A DNA stretch of 64,000 nucleotides from Rugamonas brunnea (GTDB lineage: Bacteria; Pseudomonadota; Gammaproteobacteria; Burkholderiales; Burkholderiaceae_D). The notes beneath the pieces were generated by a model. The model was not told where the DNA came from. It ran no database searches and was given only the letters and a program-made list of their open reading frames with translations. The stretch spans positions 124,001 to 188,000 of the forward strand of contig NZ_JACEZT010000007.1 in NCBI RefSeq assembly GCF_014042345.1, given 5' to 3'. Positions within the stretch are counted from its first letter, which is position 1. The number at the start of each line of letters is the position of its first letter. The position numbers and the translations under genes are program-made. Positions 41,765-51,014 of the stretch are shown here, piece after piece.

Positions 41765-42460
41765 ATGTTGTGGCACGCTGCGCGGATGAGAACATTGACC
41801 TCCATCGACCGGGCGCCGCCCATCACCGTCATGACGGCGGACGACCACCCCATGTTCAGGGAAGGCATCGCCAGCGTGCTCGCCGACGAGGCGGACATGC
41901 AGCTGGTGGCGCAGGCCTGCAGCGGCCGCGAGGCCATCGACTACCACCGCCGGCTGCTGCCGGACGTGACGCTGATGGACATCCAGATGCCGGACATGAA
42001 CGGCATCGACGCCACCAGCGCCATCCGGGCCGAATGGCCGGCCGCCCGCATCGTCGTGCTCACCACCTACGAGGGCGACGTGCACGCCCAGCGCGCCATC
42101 AAGGCCGGCGCCGCCGGTTATCTGCTGAAAAGCATGCTGCGCAAGGAGTTGCTGACGACGGTGCGCAACGCACACGCCGGCCTGCGCAGCATCGCGCCGG
42201 CCGTGGCCTGCAGCCTGGTCGGGCAATGGCATCTGGAGGCGCTGAGCAAGCGTGAGGTGGAGGTGCTGCGGCTGGCCGCCGGCGGGCAAAGCAACAAGCG
42301 CATCGGCGTGCACCTGGCCATTTCGGAGGAGACCGTCAAGGTCCACATGAAGAGCGTGCTGGCCAAGCTCGGCGCCAGCGACCGCACCCACGCCGTGACG
42401 CTGGCGCTGGCGCGCGGCATCCTCGAACTGGCCGACTGCCGCGCGCCGGACTGGCGCTAG
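41765..42460 (+). CDS. NarL/LuxR-type response regulator
   Basis: A 231-residue regulator. The receiver is complete: ADDHP acidic pair, Asp in TLMDIQMPD (about residue 72), Thr in VVLTTYE, Lys in GYLLKS. The LuxR helix-turn-helix is at the C-terminus (LSKREVEVLRLAAGGQSNKRIGVHL). The ATG at 41786 is an alternative start. Its stop shares the bases CTAG with the stop of the convergent sensor kinase gene, so the two are surely partners. It is very similar at its C-terminus to the regulator at 51001. Confidence 0.92.
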   Translation: MLWHAARMRTLTSIDRAPPITVMTADDHPMFREGIASVLADEADMQLVAQACSGREAIDYHRRLLPDVTLMDIQMPDMNGIDATSAIRAEWPAARIVVLTTYEGDVHAQRAIKAGAAGYLLKSMLRKELLTTVRNAHAGLRSIAPAVACSLVGQWHLEALSKREVEVLRLAAGGQSNKRIGVHLAISEETVKVHMKSVLAKLGASDRTHAVTLALARGILELADCRAPDWR

Positions 42461-45400
42461 CCGCCGCCGCCCGTGCGTCCCAGCCAGGCGCCCAGGCGCT
42501 GGCGCCACGTGCGAGCGGGCGCGCCGGCGTAGGCGCGCGCGGCCGGCAGCTTGAGCCGGATCTCCGTGCCCTTGCCGGGGGCGCTCCACAGCGCCACCGT
42601 GCCGTCCAGCTGGCGCGCCCGCTCGCGCATGCCGGTCAGGCCCCAGTGGCCGGGGCGCTGGCCGGCCTGCAGCACCTGCTGGTCCATGCCGCGGCCGTCG
42701 TCGCGCACCTGCAGCAGGAAGTGGTCGACGTCGTAGGTCAGTTCGACGGCGACGTTGTCGGCCTGCGCGTGCTGGAACGCGTTCAGCAGCGCTTCGCGGG
42801 CGATGTGGTAGGCCTGTTCGGTGGCCGGTTCGGCCAGCGGCCGGTGGGCGCCCAGCGCTTCCAGGGTGAAGCGCGGACCGCGCCGCGCGGGCCGCCCGGC
42901 CTCGTGCGCGCAGGCCGGCCGCTCGTGCTGTTCCTGCTCCAGCGCCTGGCCGAAGGCGGCCAGCGAGCGCTGCAGATCGCCGTCGTGCAGGGCCGCCGTG
43001 CGCAGGCCGGTGAGCTGCTGGCGGCCCTCCGCCATCACGTCGTCGGCCTGGTCGAGGATGCGCTCGGCCAGTGCGCGCGCGTCGTCGTCGGGCAGGCGCT
43101 TGAGCAGCGTCTGGAAGCGCAGCACCAGCCCCTGCACGCTTTGCAGGAAGGTGTCGTGCAGCGCGCGCGCGATGCGTTCGCGCTCGTCGAGCCGCGCCTG
43201 CATGCGCTGGCGCAGCTGGCGCGTGACCTGGCGCATGCGCAGCCGGTACAGGCCGTACAGCAGCAGCGCCGCGGCTGCCAGGCACAGTACGATGAACCAG
43301 GGCGTCTGCGTGAACGTGGGCGGAATGCGGAACGATTGCTGCGCGGACCGTTCGCTCCACACGCCGTCCTCGTTGGCGGCCAGCACGCGGAAGCGGTAGG
43401 CGCCGGGCGCCAGGTTGGTGTAGAAGGCTTGCCGGCGCTGGCCGGGGTCCTGCCAGGCGTGGTCGAAGCCGTCGAGCCGGTAGCGGAAGCGCACCCGCTC
43501 GGGCATGCCCAGGCTGAGCGCGGTGAAGTCGATGCGCAGCGCGCGCGTGCGCACCGGCAGCGTCAGGTCCGGACGCGGCGCGTAATGGCGGCCGTCGGCC
43601 ACCAGCGCGCGCACCTGGACGGTGGGCGCGCGGGTGTTGCGCGCGATGCGGGCCGGATCGATCCAGCTGACCTTGTTGGCGGTGGACAGCCACAGGCGGC
43701 CGTCGTCGGCCTCGATCAGCGAGGGCAGGGGCCGCAATTGCGAGGGCATGCCGACAAGGCCGTCGTGCGCGTCGAAGCGCTCGTAGGCGGCGCCCTGGGC
43801 GGGGGCGCGCATGGCCGCGGCCAGCGCGGCGGCGCCGATGTGGGTCAGGCCGTCCGCGCCGAACAGCCACAGGTCGCCGGCCGCCGTGCGCACGATGCCG
43901 GACACGCCGGCGAACTCCTGCCCGTCCTGGCCGCGCAGCGGCACGAAGCGGCTGCCGTCGAACCAGGCCACGCCCCGTTCGCCGCCGGCCCATAGCTGGC
44001 CGTCGCGGTGGAACAGGCTCAATACCACGCCCAGCGCCACGCCCTGCGCCGGACCGTAGCGGTCGACCCGGCCGCCGGCGATGCGGGCGATCTGGTTGCC
44101 GCCGTAGCCGGCCCACACGGCGCCGCCGGCCTCCCGGGTCAGGCACAGCGGGTAGTCGGCGGGCAGGCCGGGCAGGCCGCCATCCTTTTGCCAGCGGCCG
44201 TCGCGCAGCAGGTACAGGCCGGCGCGCGCCACCGACACCCACAGGCCGCCGCCGTCGGCGCGGCTGAGGGCCTGGCTGTCGTAGCCGCGCAGGGCGGCGG
44301 GGTAGGGGATGAGGACGCCGTCATTGCCGTGCTGGCGCCACAAGCCGCTCTCGTTGCCCAGCCACAGCACACCGTTGGGGTCGCGGTAGACGGTCCAGCC
44401 GTGGCGGCGCAGCGCCACCCGGCGCACGCCGTCCGTGCCCAGCTGGCGCACCGGGCCGGCGTGGTCGCTGACCCAGATCGCGCCGGCGCCGGCCGGCGCC
44501 ATGGCGGCGTGGTCGAAGTCGCCCGCGACCGGCAGCGCCACCAGGCGGTTGCGGCGGAAGCGGTCCACCCCGGCCGAGGTGCCGATCCAGATGTTGTCCT
44601 CGCGGTCCTGGAAGAAGGTCTGCGGCAGGCCGCCGCTCAGGCCATGGTCGGGCGTCAGTTCCTGGCCCGGCGCCAGCGGCTGGCCGGGCTGGCGCCGCTG
44701 CACGCTGTCCGCGCGCATCAGCCACATGTCGCCGGCGCGGTCGAACTCCATGCCGCTGCCGGGCAGCTCGGGGCGCGCCGCCTGGCCCGGCGGCGGCGCG
44801 CTGGTGCGCATGCGGTAGTAGCTGTCGATGGCGTCCGAGGCCCACACGGTGCCGTCGGGCGCGAGCGCCATGCCCATCAGGTCCAGGCGCGGCCAGGCCG
44901 GCAGGAAGCGCGCCGCGCCGGCCTTGCGGAAGTAGACGTTGCCCTGCACCGACATCCATTGCGTGCCGTCGTGGTCGAACAGGATCTGGCGCGCGCCGCG
45001 CGTGGGCAGGCCCAGTTCCGCCCCGGCCGGCACGAAGCGCTCCCCCAGCAGGCGGGTGAAGCCGTCGCGGGTGGCGGCCCACAGCACGCCGTCGGGCGCG
45101 CGCGTGATGCTCATCACCGCGCCGCCGGGCACGCCCTCGGCCAGGCCGTAGTGGCGCACCCGGCCCTGGTGGAAGTGGCTGATGCCGCCGAAGCGGTAGC
45201 CCACCCACAGCCCGCCCTCCGGCGGCGCGCACAGGGCCAGCACATTGCTCGACAACAGGGGCTGGCCGTCGATGGCGTCGACCCGCTCGTAGTGCTGGCC
45301 GTCGAAGCGGAACAGGCCGGTGGCCGTGCTCAGCCACAGCCAGCCGTCGGCCGTCTGGGCGAATTTCAGCACGTCCACCGGGGCGTCGTCCAGCGCGCCC

Positions 45401-45540
45401 CAGGCCGTGTGGGTGTAGTCGTCGAGCAGGCGCGGGCGGGGCGTGGCGGCCGGCGCGCCCGCCGCCGTCAGCAACAGCAAGGCGAGCGCCAGCAGGCGGA
45501 GGGGAACGGGGCGGGCGGGGCGGGCGGGGGAAGACGGCAT
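42457..45540 (-). CDS. Sensor histidine kinase with two-component propeller repeats
   Basis: A 1027-residue membrane kinase. A signal/TM segment (residues about 12-31) is followed by a periplasmic seven-bladed-type propeller (repeats such as DGWLWLSTATGLFRFDG, GGLWVGYRFGGISHF), a Y_Y_Y domain (about 680-745, PGAYRFRVLAANEDGVW), TM (about 758-776), HisKA_3 dimerisation helix with ERIARALHDTFLQSVQ, and HATPase (DDGRGMDQ, WGLTGMRERA). This architecture is typical of sensors for extracellular polymers or stress. It converges with its response regulator. The N-terminal basic Pro/Arg stretch before the hydrophobic core makes the first ATG plausible. Confidence 0.92.
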   Translation of the reverse strand: MPSSPARPARPVPLRLLALALLLLTAAGAPAATPRPRLLDDYTHTAWGALDDAPVDVLKFAQTADGWLWLSTATGLFRFDGQHYERVDAIDGQPLLSSNVLALCAPPEGGLWVGYRFGGISHFHQGRVRHYGLAEGVPGGAVMSITRAPDGVLWAATRDGFTRLLGERFVPAGAELGLPTRGARQILFDHDGTQWMSVQGNVYFRKAGAARFLPAWPRLDLMGMALAPDGTVWASDAIDSYYRMRTSAPPPGQAARPELPGSGMEFDRAGDMWLMRADSVQRRQPGQPLAPGQELTPDHGLSGGLPQTFFQDREDNIWIGTSAGVDRFRRNRLVALPVAGDFDHAAMAPAGAGAIWVSDHAGPVRQLGTDGVRRVALRRHGWTVYRDPNGVLWLGNESGLWRQHGNDGVLIPYPAALRGYDSQALSRADGGGLWVSVARAGLYLLRDGRWQKDGGLPGLPADYPLCLTREAGGAVWAGYGGNQIARIAGGRVDRYGPAQGVALGVVLSLFHRDGQLWAGGERGVAWFDGSRFVPLRGQDGQEFAGVSGIVRTAAGDLWLFGADGLTHIGAAALAAAMRAPAQGAAYERFDAHDGLVGMPSQLRPLPSLIEADDGRLWLSTANKVSWIDPARIARNTRAPTVQVRALVADGRHYAPRPDLTLPVRTRALRIDFTALSLGMPERVRFRYRLDGFDHAWQDPGQRRQAFYTNLAPGAYRFRVLAANEDGVWSERSAQQSFRIPPTFTQTPWFIVLCLAAAALLLYGLYRLRMRQVTRQLRQRMQARLDERERIARALHDTFLQSVQGLVLRFQTLLKRLPDDDARALAERILDQADDVMAEGRQQLTGLRTAALHDGDLQRSLAAFGQALEQEQHERPACAHEAGRPARRGPRFTLEALGAHRPLAEPATEQAYHIAREALLNAFQHAQADNVAVELTYDVDHFLLQVRDDGRGMDQQVLQAGQRPGHWGLTGMRERARQLDGTVALWSAPGKGTEIRLKLPAARAYAGAPARTWRQRLGAWLGRTGGGG

Positions 45541-45757
45541 GCATTGAACGGATGTTAATCGTGTCGTGATAGTAACACCCGGCCGAAGTTCCCGCAGCGC
45601 AATAGGCGGCCGCCGTGGCGCGCTCCGCTCTCCCCAATGGGGGACCGGCGCTTAGCAGTTTATGGTGATCCGGCGCGGGCCGGGATTGCTTAATCTGGTC
45701 GCACCTGCCACCGGCGCGCTTGCCGCCGCGCCGACGGTCCACCAGAGGGAGAAACAG

Positions 45758-46759
45758 ATGAGCAAAATTTCATCGCAACCTGCCGCGTCCGCACCGGACC
45801 GGGGCCGCCGCACCGTGCTGCTGGGCGGCGCGACGGCGGCGGCCAGCCTGCCGCTGGCCGCCATGGCCGTGCACACCGGCGCCGCCCAGGCCGCGCCCCA
45901 CCAACCACAATCGAAAGGACAGCAACCCATGGGCACCATCACCACCCGCGACGGCGTCGAACTGTATTACAAGGACTGGGGCCCGCGCACCGGCCAGCCC
46001 ATCGTGTTCAGCCACGGCTGGCCGCTCAACGCCGACAGCTGGGAATCGCAGATGCTGTTCCTGGCCGCGCAAGGCTACCGCTGCATCGCCCACGACCGCC
46101 GCGGCCACGGCCGCTCCAGCCAGCCGTGGGACGGCAACGACATGGACCATTACGCCGACGACCTGGCCCAGCTGATGGACCACCTGGACCTGAAGCATGC
46201 CGTGCTGCTCGGCTTCTCCACCGGCGGCGGCGAGGTGGCGCGCTACATCGGCCGCCACGGCAGCAAGCGCGTGGCCAAGGCCGGCCTGATCTCGTCGGTG
46301 CCGCCGCAGATGCTGCAGACCCCGGCCAACCCGGGCGGCCTGCCGATGAAGGTGTTCGACGACATCCGCGCCGCCTCGCTGGCCGACCGTTCGCAGTTCT
46401 ACCTGACCCTGGCCGGCGGTCCGTTCTACGGCTTCAACCGGCCCGGCGCCAAGGTCTCCCAGGGCCTGATCAACGCCTGGTGGGCGCAGGGCATGCAGGC
46501 CGGCCACAAGAACACCTACGACTGCATCAAGGCGTTCTCGGAGACGGACTTCAGCGAGGACCTGAAGAAGTTCACTATCCCCACGCTGATCGTGCACGGC
46601 GACGACGACCAGATCGTGCCGATCGACGCGTCCGGCCGCGCGGCGGCCAAGCTGGTCAAGCATGCCACGCTGCTGGTGTACGCCGGCGCGCCGCACGGCC
46701 TGACCGACACCCACAAGGACAGGCTCAACGCCGACCTGCTGGCCTTCATCAAGGGCTGA
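45758..46759 (+). CDS. Chloroperoxidase-like alpha/beta hydrolase with Tat-type leader
   Basis: A 333-residue protein. Residues 1-45 hold a twin-arginine leader ([23 protein letters not shown]). The hydrolase domain has Ser in GFSTGGGE, Asp in HGDDDQIVP and His in APHGLTD, the complete triad of cofactor-free haloperoxidases/esterases. GAGGGA precedes the ATG at 45758. A second ATG at 45930 also has a good AAAGGA 9 bases upstream and sits exactly at the start of the catalytic domain ([14 protein letters not shown]), so a cytoplasmic form may be made as well. First gene of the metabolic cluster, divergent from the propeller kinase. Confidence 0.88.
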   Translation: MSKISSQPAASAPDRGRRTVLLGGATAAASLPLAAMAVHTGAAQAAPHQPQSKGQQPMGTITTRDGVELYYKDWGPRTGQPIVFSHGWPLNADSWESQMLFLAAQGYRCIAHDRRGHGRSSQPWDGNDMDHYADDLAQLMDHLDLKHAVLLGFSTGGGEVARYIGRHGSKRVAKAGLISSVPPQMLQTPANPGGLPMKVFDDIRAASLADRSQFYLTLAGGPFYGFNRPGAKVSQGLINAWWAQGMQAGHKNTYDCIKAFSETDFSEDLKKFTIPTLIVHGDDDQIVPIDASGRAAAKLVKHATLLVYAGAPHGLTDTHKDRLNADLLAFIKG

Positions 46760-46912
46760 GCGGGCGCCGCCCCTCCCCCGAAAGAGGGAGGCCGCCGCCG
46801 CCCCAAACGGTGATGGCGGGCGGGCGGCGTGGCCCCACACTGTCGTCATGGCCCGGCGCCGCGCGGCGGGCCCGTTTCAACCGCATCTTTATCCACTCAC
46901 GAGGAATACATC

Positions 46913-47566
46913 ATGTCCATCAAGGCAACCCCAACCCCCGGTTCGCAGCTGGTTTCGCCCAAGGATCACACGCTGATCATGATCGACCACCAGTCGCAGA
47001 TGGCCTTCGCCACCCACTCGATCGACGCCGTCACGCTGCGCAACAACGCGGCCCTGGTGGCCCACGCGGCGGCCGGCTTCGGCGTCTCCACCATCGTCAC
47101 CTCGGTGGCCGAGAAGAGCTTCTCGGGCCCCGTGTTCGACGAGATCAAGGCCGCCTTCCCGCGCGCCGAGATCACCGACCGCACCTCGATGAACACCTGG
47201 GAGGACGCCAACGTGATCGCCCGCGTCAACGCCATCGGCAAGGACCGCCTGGTGATCTGCGGCCTGTGGACCTCGGTGTGCATCGTCGGCCCCACGCTGT
47301 CGGCGCTGGACCAGGGCTATGAGGTCTACGTGATCTCCGACTGCTGCGGCGACGTCTCGGCCGAGGCGCACGAGCGCGCAATGGAGCGCATGATCCAGGC
47401 CGGCGCGCGTCCGATGACGTCGCTGCAGTACCTGCTGGAGCTGCAGCGCGACTGGGCCCGCACCGACAGCTACGAGCTGACCACCGGCATTGCCAAGAAG
47501 TTCGGCGGCGCCTACGGCCTGGGCATCATCTACGCCCAGACCATGTTCAACGCCCACGAGGGATGA
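46913..47566 (+). CDS. Isochorismatase-family (YcaC-like) hydrolase
   Basis: A 217-residue cysteine hydrolase with catalytic Asp in LIMIDHQSQM (about residue 25), Lys in SVAEKSFSG and Cys in GLWTSVCIVGPTL (about residue 123). The YcaC subgroup has unknown physiological substrates. GAGGAA lies before the ATG at 46913. The 153-base gap upstream holds a weak CCTCCC/GGGAGG hairpin (46772-46791) without T-run. Probably co-transcribed with the hydrolase before it and XapX after it. Confidence 0.87.
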   Translation: MSIKATPTPGSQLVSPKDHTLIMIDHQSQMAFATHSIDAVTLRNNAALVAHAAAGFGVSTIVTSVAEKSFSGPVFDEIKAAFPRAEITDRTSMNTWEDANVIARVNAIGKDRLVICGLWTSVCIVGPTLSALDQGYEVYVISDCCGDVSAEAHERAMERMIQAGARPMTSLQYLLELQRDWARTDSYELTTGIAKKFGGAYGLGIIYAQTMFNAHEG

Positions 47567-47626
47567 TGCCCGCCGCCGGGCCGCCGCGCTGGCGGCCGGC
47601 CCGGCGGCCCATTTGGGAGCACAATC

Positions 47627-47899
47627 ATGAAAATCTATCTGGTATCGCTGGCTGCCGGTTTGCTGGTGGGCGTCATCTACGGTGTGCTGGAGGTGCGCTC
47701 GCCGGCGCCGCCGGTGATCGCGCTGGTCGGCCTGCTGGGCATCCTGCTGGGCGAGCAACTGCCGCCGCTGGTGCGCCAGTGGCGCCAGCCCGAGCACAAG
47801 GTGGCGTGGGTGGACGAGCAGGTCAAGCCCCATTGTTTCGGCCAGCTGCCCGGCGCCGGGCACCCGGCCAAGTCGGCCGCGCCGGAACGGCGGGGCTGA
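47627..47899 (+). CDS. XapX domain-containing small membrane protein
   Basis: A 90-residue protein; two hydrophobic helices (residues 4-21 and 29-47) with the XapX/DUF1427 pattern LLVGVIYGVLEVRSPAPPVIALVGLLGILLGE. Function is unknown; in other proteobacteria it is found next to amidohydrolases and hydrolases as here. The hydrophilic tail (about 45 residues) is longer than in minimal family members. GGGAGCAC precedes the ATG. Confidence 0.85.
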   Translation: MKIYLVSLAAGLLVGVIYGVLEVRSPAPPVIALVGLLGILLGEQLPPLVRQWRQPEHKVAWVDEQVKPHCFGQLPGAGHPAKSAAPERRG

Positions 47900-47933
47900 T
47901 GCCGCGCCCGTCGATTATTGAGGAGTCAAGTAC

Positions 47934-49862
47934 ATGAACGCCAACGCCAACGCCACGCCGGACCTGATCCTGCACCGCGGCCTGTTTACCACGCTGGACC
48001 GGAGCAACCCCCACGCCGAGGCGGTCGCCATCAAGGACGGCCGCTTCACGCATGTCGGCCGGGCCGACGAGATCATGGCGCTGGCCGGTCCGGCCACGCG
48101 CGTGATCGACCTGGGCGGGCGGCGCGTGCTGCCCGGCCTGATCGACAACCACCTGCACATCATCCGTGGTGGCCTGAATTTCAATCTGGAGCTGCGCTGG
48201 GACGGCGTGCGCAGCCTGGCCGACGCCATGGCCATGCTCAAGGCCCAGGTGGCCGTCACGCCCGCGCCGCAATGGGTGCGCGTGGTGGGCGGCTTCAGCG
48301 AACACCAGTTCGCCGAGAAGCGTTTGCCGACGCTGGAGGAGCTGAACGCCGTGGCGCCCGACACGCCGGTGTTCATCCTGCACCTGTACGACCGCGCGCT
48401 GCTCAACGGCGCCGCGCTGCGCGCCGTCGGCTACACGCGCGACACGCCCGAGCCGCCCGGCGGCCAGATCCTGCGCGACGGCGCCGGCAACCCCACCGGC
48501 CTCCTGTTGGCCAAGCCCAACGCCTCCATCCTGTACGCCACGCTGGCCAAGGGCCCCAAGCTGCCGATGGAATACCAGATCAACTCGACCCGCCATTTCA
48601 TGCGCGAGCTGAACCGGCTGGGCGTGACGGGCGCCATCGACGCCGGCGGCGGCTTCCAGAACTATCCCGAGGACTACCAGGTGATCGAGCAGCTGGCCGA
48701 GGCCAAGCAGCTGACGGTGCGCCTGGCCTACAACCTGTTCACGCAAAAGCCGCAGCAGGAGAAGGAGGATTTCCTCAACTGGACGCGCAATTCCACCTAC
48801 CAGCAGGGCGACGACTACTTCCGCCACAACGGCGCCGGCGAGATGCTGACCTTCTCGGCGGCCGATTTCGAGGACTTCCGCCAGCCGCGTCCCGACATGC
48901 CGGCCAACATGGAGGATGACCTGGACGGCGTGATCCGCGTGCTGGCGCAGAACCGCTGGCCGTGGCGCATGCACGCCACCTACGACGAGACCATCTCGCG
49001 CGCGCTCGACGTGTTCGAGCGGGTCAACCAGGACATCCCGCTGGCGGGCCTGAACTGGTTCTTCGACCATGCCGAAACCATCTCGGGCCGCTCGATCGAG
49101 CGCATCGCCGCGCTGGGCGGCGGCGTCGCCGTGCAGCACCGCATGGCCTACCAGGGCGAGTACTTCGTCGAACGCTACGGCCATGGCGCGGCCGAGGCCA
49201 CGCCGCCGGTGGCCAAGATGCTGGCGTCCGGCGTCAAGGTCTCGGCCGGCACCGACGCCACCCGCGTGGCGTCCTACAACCCGTGGGTGTCGCTGGCCTG
49301 GCTCATCACCGGCAAGACCGTGGGCGGCATGCAGCTATACCCGCGCGCCAATTGCCTGGACCGCGAGACGGCGCTGCGCATGTGGACCGAGAACACCACC
49401 TGGTTCTCCAACGAGGTGGGCAAGAAGGGCCGCATCGAAGCGGGCCAGCTGGCCGACCTGATCGTGCCGGACCGCGATTTCTTCGCCTGCGCCGAAAGCG
49501 AGATCGCCGACACCAGCGCGCTGCTGACCATCGTCGGCGGCAAGGTGGTGTACGGGGCCGGCCCGTTCGCCGGGCTCGACCAGCCGCCGCCGCCGGCCAT
49601 GCCCGACTGGTCGCCCGTGCGGCGCTACGGCGGCTACGCGGGCTGGGGTCTGGCGCCGGCCAAGGGCGCGGCGGCGCGCCGCGAGCAACAGAAGGCGCAG
49701 GAGCAGGCGCAGGCCAAGCGCCGGCAGCAGGGCGCCTGCGGCTGCGCCCACCAGTGCAATCTGCACGGCCACCAGCACGCCACGGCGTGGACCAGTTCCC
49801 TGCCGGTGTCCGACCTGAAGGGCTTCTGGGGCGCGCTCGGTTGCGCGTGCTGGGCCGTATGA
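47934..49862 (+). CDS. YtcJ-like metal-dependent amidohydrolase with Cys/His-rich tail
   Basis: A 642-residue amidohydrolase. The N-terminal beta-sandwich is followed by the metal motif DNHLHI (about residues 71-76), later His ligands (NWFFDHAET, QHRMAYQG) and SAGTDATRVASYNPW (about 440). The usual family length is about 550-570; here the extra ~65 residues are Gln/Arg-rich helix and then a Cys/His cluster (ACGCAHQCNLHGHQH) with two more Cys near the end. The extension may bind metal. GAGGAG precedes the ATG. Substrate unknown; family members hydrolyse amides or cyclic compounds. Confidence 0.88.
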   Translation: MNANANATPDLILHRGLFTTLDRSNPHAEAVAIKDGRFTHVGRADEIMALAGPATRVIDLGGRRVLPGLIDNHLHIIRGGLNFNLELRWDGVRSLADAMAMLKAQVAVTPAPQWVRVVGGFSEHQFAEKRLPTLEELNAVAPDTPVFILHLYDRALLNGAALRAVGYTRDTPEPPGGQILRDGAGNPTGLLLAKPNASILYATLAKGPKLPMEYQINSTRHFMRELNRLGVTGAIDAGGGFQNYPEDYQVIEQLAEAKQLTVRLAYNLFTQKPQQEKEDFLNWTRNSTYQQGDDYFRHNGAGEMLTFSAADFEDFRQPRPDMPANMEDDLDGVIRVLAQNRWPWRMHATYDETISRALDVFERVNQDIPLAGLNWFFDHAETISGRSIERIAALGGGVAVQHRMAYQGEYFVERYGHGAAEATPPVAKMLASGVKVSAGTDATRVASYNPWVSLAWLITGKTVGGMQLYPRANCLDRETALRMWTENTTWFSNEVGKKGRIEAGQLADLIVPDRDFFACAESEIADTSALLTIVGGKVVYGAGPFAGLDQPPPPAMPDWSPVRRYGGYAGWGLAPAKGAAARREQQKAQEQAQAKRRQQGACGCAHQCNLHGHQHATAWTSSLPVSDLKGFWGALGCACWAV

Positions 49863-49878
49863 CGAACGGGGGAGGGAC

Positions 49879-50331
49879 ATGACCATGCATACCACGACCA
49901 CCCCCACGGTGCCCCTACAGGGCTGGCGCGCGCTGGCCGGCGCGCCGGCACTGCGCTGGCTTTTCCTGTTGCTGCTGTGCGGCGCCTATCTGCAGGGCGG
50001 CTGGAACAAGCTGACCGACTTCCACGGCGCCGTTGGCGAGATGCAGCACTTCGGCCTGGCGCCGGCCGCGACGCTGGCGGCGCTGGTGATCGCCGGTGAA
50101 CTGGGCGCCTCGGCGCTGGTGCTGAGCGGCTTTTACCGCTGGCTGGGCGCCGGCTTCCTGGCCCTGTTCACGGTCATGGCCACGCTGGTGGCGAACCGTT
50201 TCTGGGAGATGGCGGGCACGGAGCGCTTCATGGCCGCCAACAGCTTCTTCGAGCACCTGGGTCTGGCCGGCGCCTTCCTGCTGGTGGCCTGGCACGACCT
50301 GCAGCCGCGCCAGCGGGCGAGCGGCGGCTGA
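49879..50331 (+). CDS. DoxX family membrane protein
   Basis: A 150-residue protein with four hydrophobic helices and the DoxX core (LLLLCGAYLQGGWNKLTDF, then MQHFGLAP and ANSFFEHLGLAGAFLLVA). GGAGGG precedes the ATG at 49879. Its stop overlaps the next ATG (TGATG). DoxX proteins are poorly understood; in this cluster it may serve in detoxification or redox at the membrane. Confidence 0.87.
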   Translation: MTMHTTTTPTVPLQGWRALAGAPALRWLFLLLLCGAYLQGGWNKLTDFHGAVGEMQHFGLAPAATLAALVIAGELGASALVLSGFYRWLGAGFLALFTVMATLVANRFWEMAGTERFMAANSFFEHLGLAGAFLLVAWHDLQPRQRASGG

Positions 50332-51014
50332 TGGACGCCGCCGCGACGGCGCCGGCGGCGGGCCGCGACGGCCTGCGCGGCGTGGCGCTGGGCTACCTGG
50401 CCGGTTATGTCGACACGCTCGGCTTCATCGGCCTGTTCGGCCTGTTCACGGCCCATGTGACGGGCAATTTCGTGCTGATCGGCCGGGGCCTGGTGCGGCC
50501 CGCGCCCGACATCGCCATCAAGCTGCTGGTGTTCCCGGTGTTCATCGCCTTCGTCGCGCTGACGCGCATGCTGGTGCTGCGCTGGCAGCGCGACGGCGGG
50601 CCGGCCCGGGCCCTGCATCGTTGCCTGCTGCTGCAACTGGCGCTGCTGCTGGCCGGGACGGGTCTGGGCTGGCTGGCCAGCCCCGTCGAACGGCCCGGCG
50701 CGCCGCTGACGCTGGCCACCGGCATGGCGTGCGCGGCGGCGATGGCGGTGCAGAACGCCTATGGCAAGCTGCTGTTGGGGCGCGAGGCCGCCACCACCGT
50801 CATGACGGGCAATGTGACGCAACTGGTGATCGAACTGGTGGACGCGGTGCGCGGCGACATGGCCGCGCGGGCGCGCGCCGCCGGCCTGTTGTGGCCCGCG
50901 CTGGCCTTCGCCGCCGGCGCCGTCTGCGGCGCCTGGGCCTTCGTGCTGGCCGGCTTCGGCGGCCTGCTCGCGCCCTGCGCGATCCTGCTGGCGCTGGCGT
51001 TCAGAGCGCGATGA
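50331..51014 (+). CDS. YoaK/DUF1275 family membrane protein
   Basis: A 227-residue protein with six hydrophobic segments and the DUF1275 hallmarks GYVDTLGFIGLFGLFTAHVTGNFVLIG (about residues 23-49) and TVMTGNVTQL (about 155-164). Function unknown. It starts on the overlapping TGATG of the DoxX gene and ends inside the 3' end of the convergent response regulator gene (14-base overlap). Confidence 0.88.
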   Translation: MDAAATAPAAGRDGLRGVALGYLAGYVDTLGFIGLFGLFTAHVTGNFVLIGRGLVRPAPDIAIKLLVFPVFIAFVALTRMLVLRWQRDGGPARALHRCLLLQLALLLAGTGLGWLASPVERPGAPLTLATGMACAAAMAVQNAYGKLLLGREAATTVMTGNVTQLVIELVDAVRGDMAARARAAGLLWPALAFAAGAVCGAWAFVLAGFGGLLAPCAILLALAFRAR

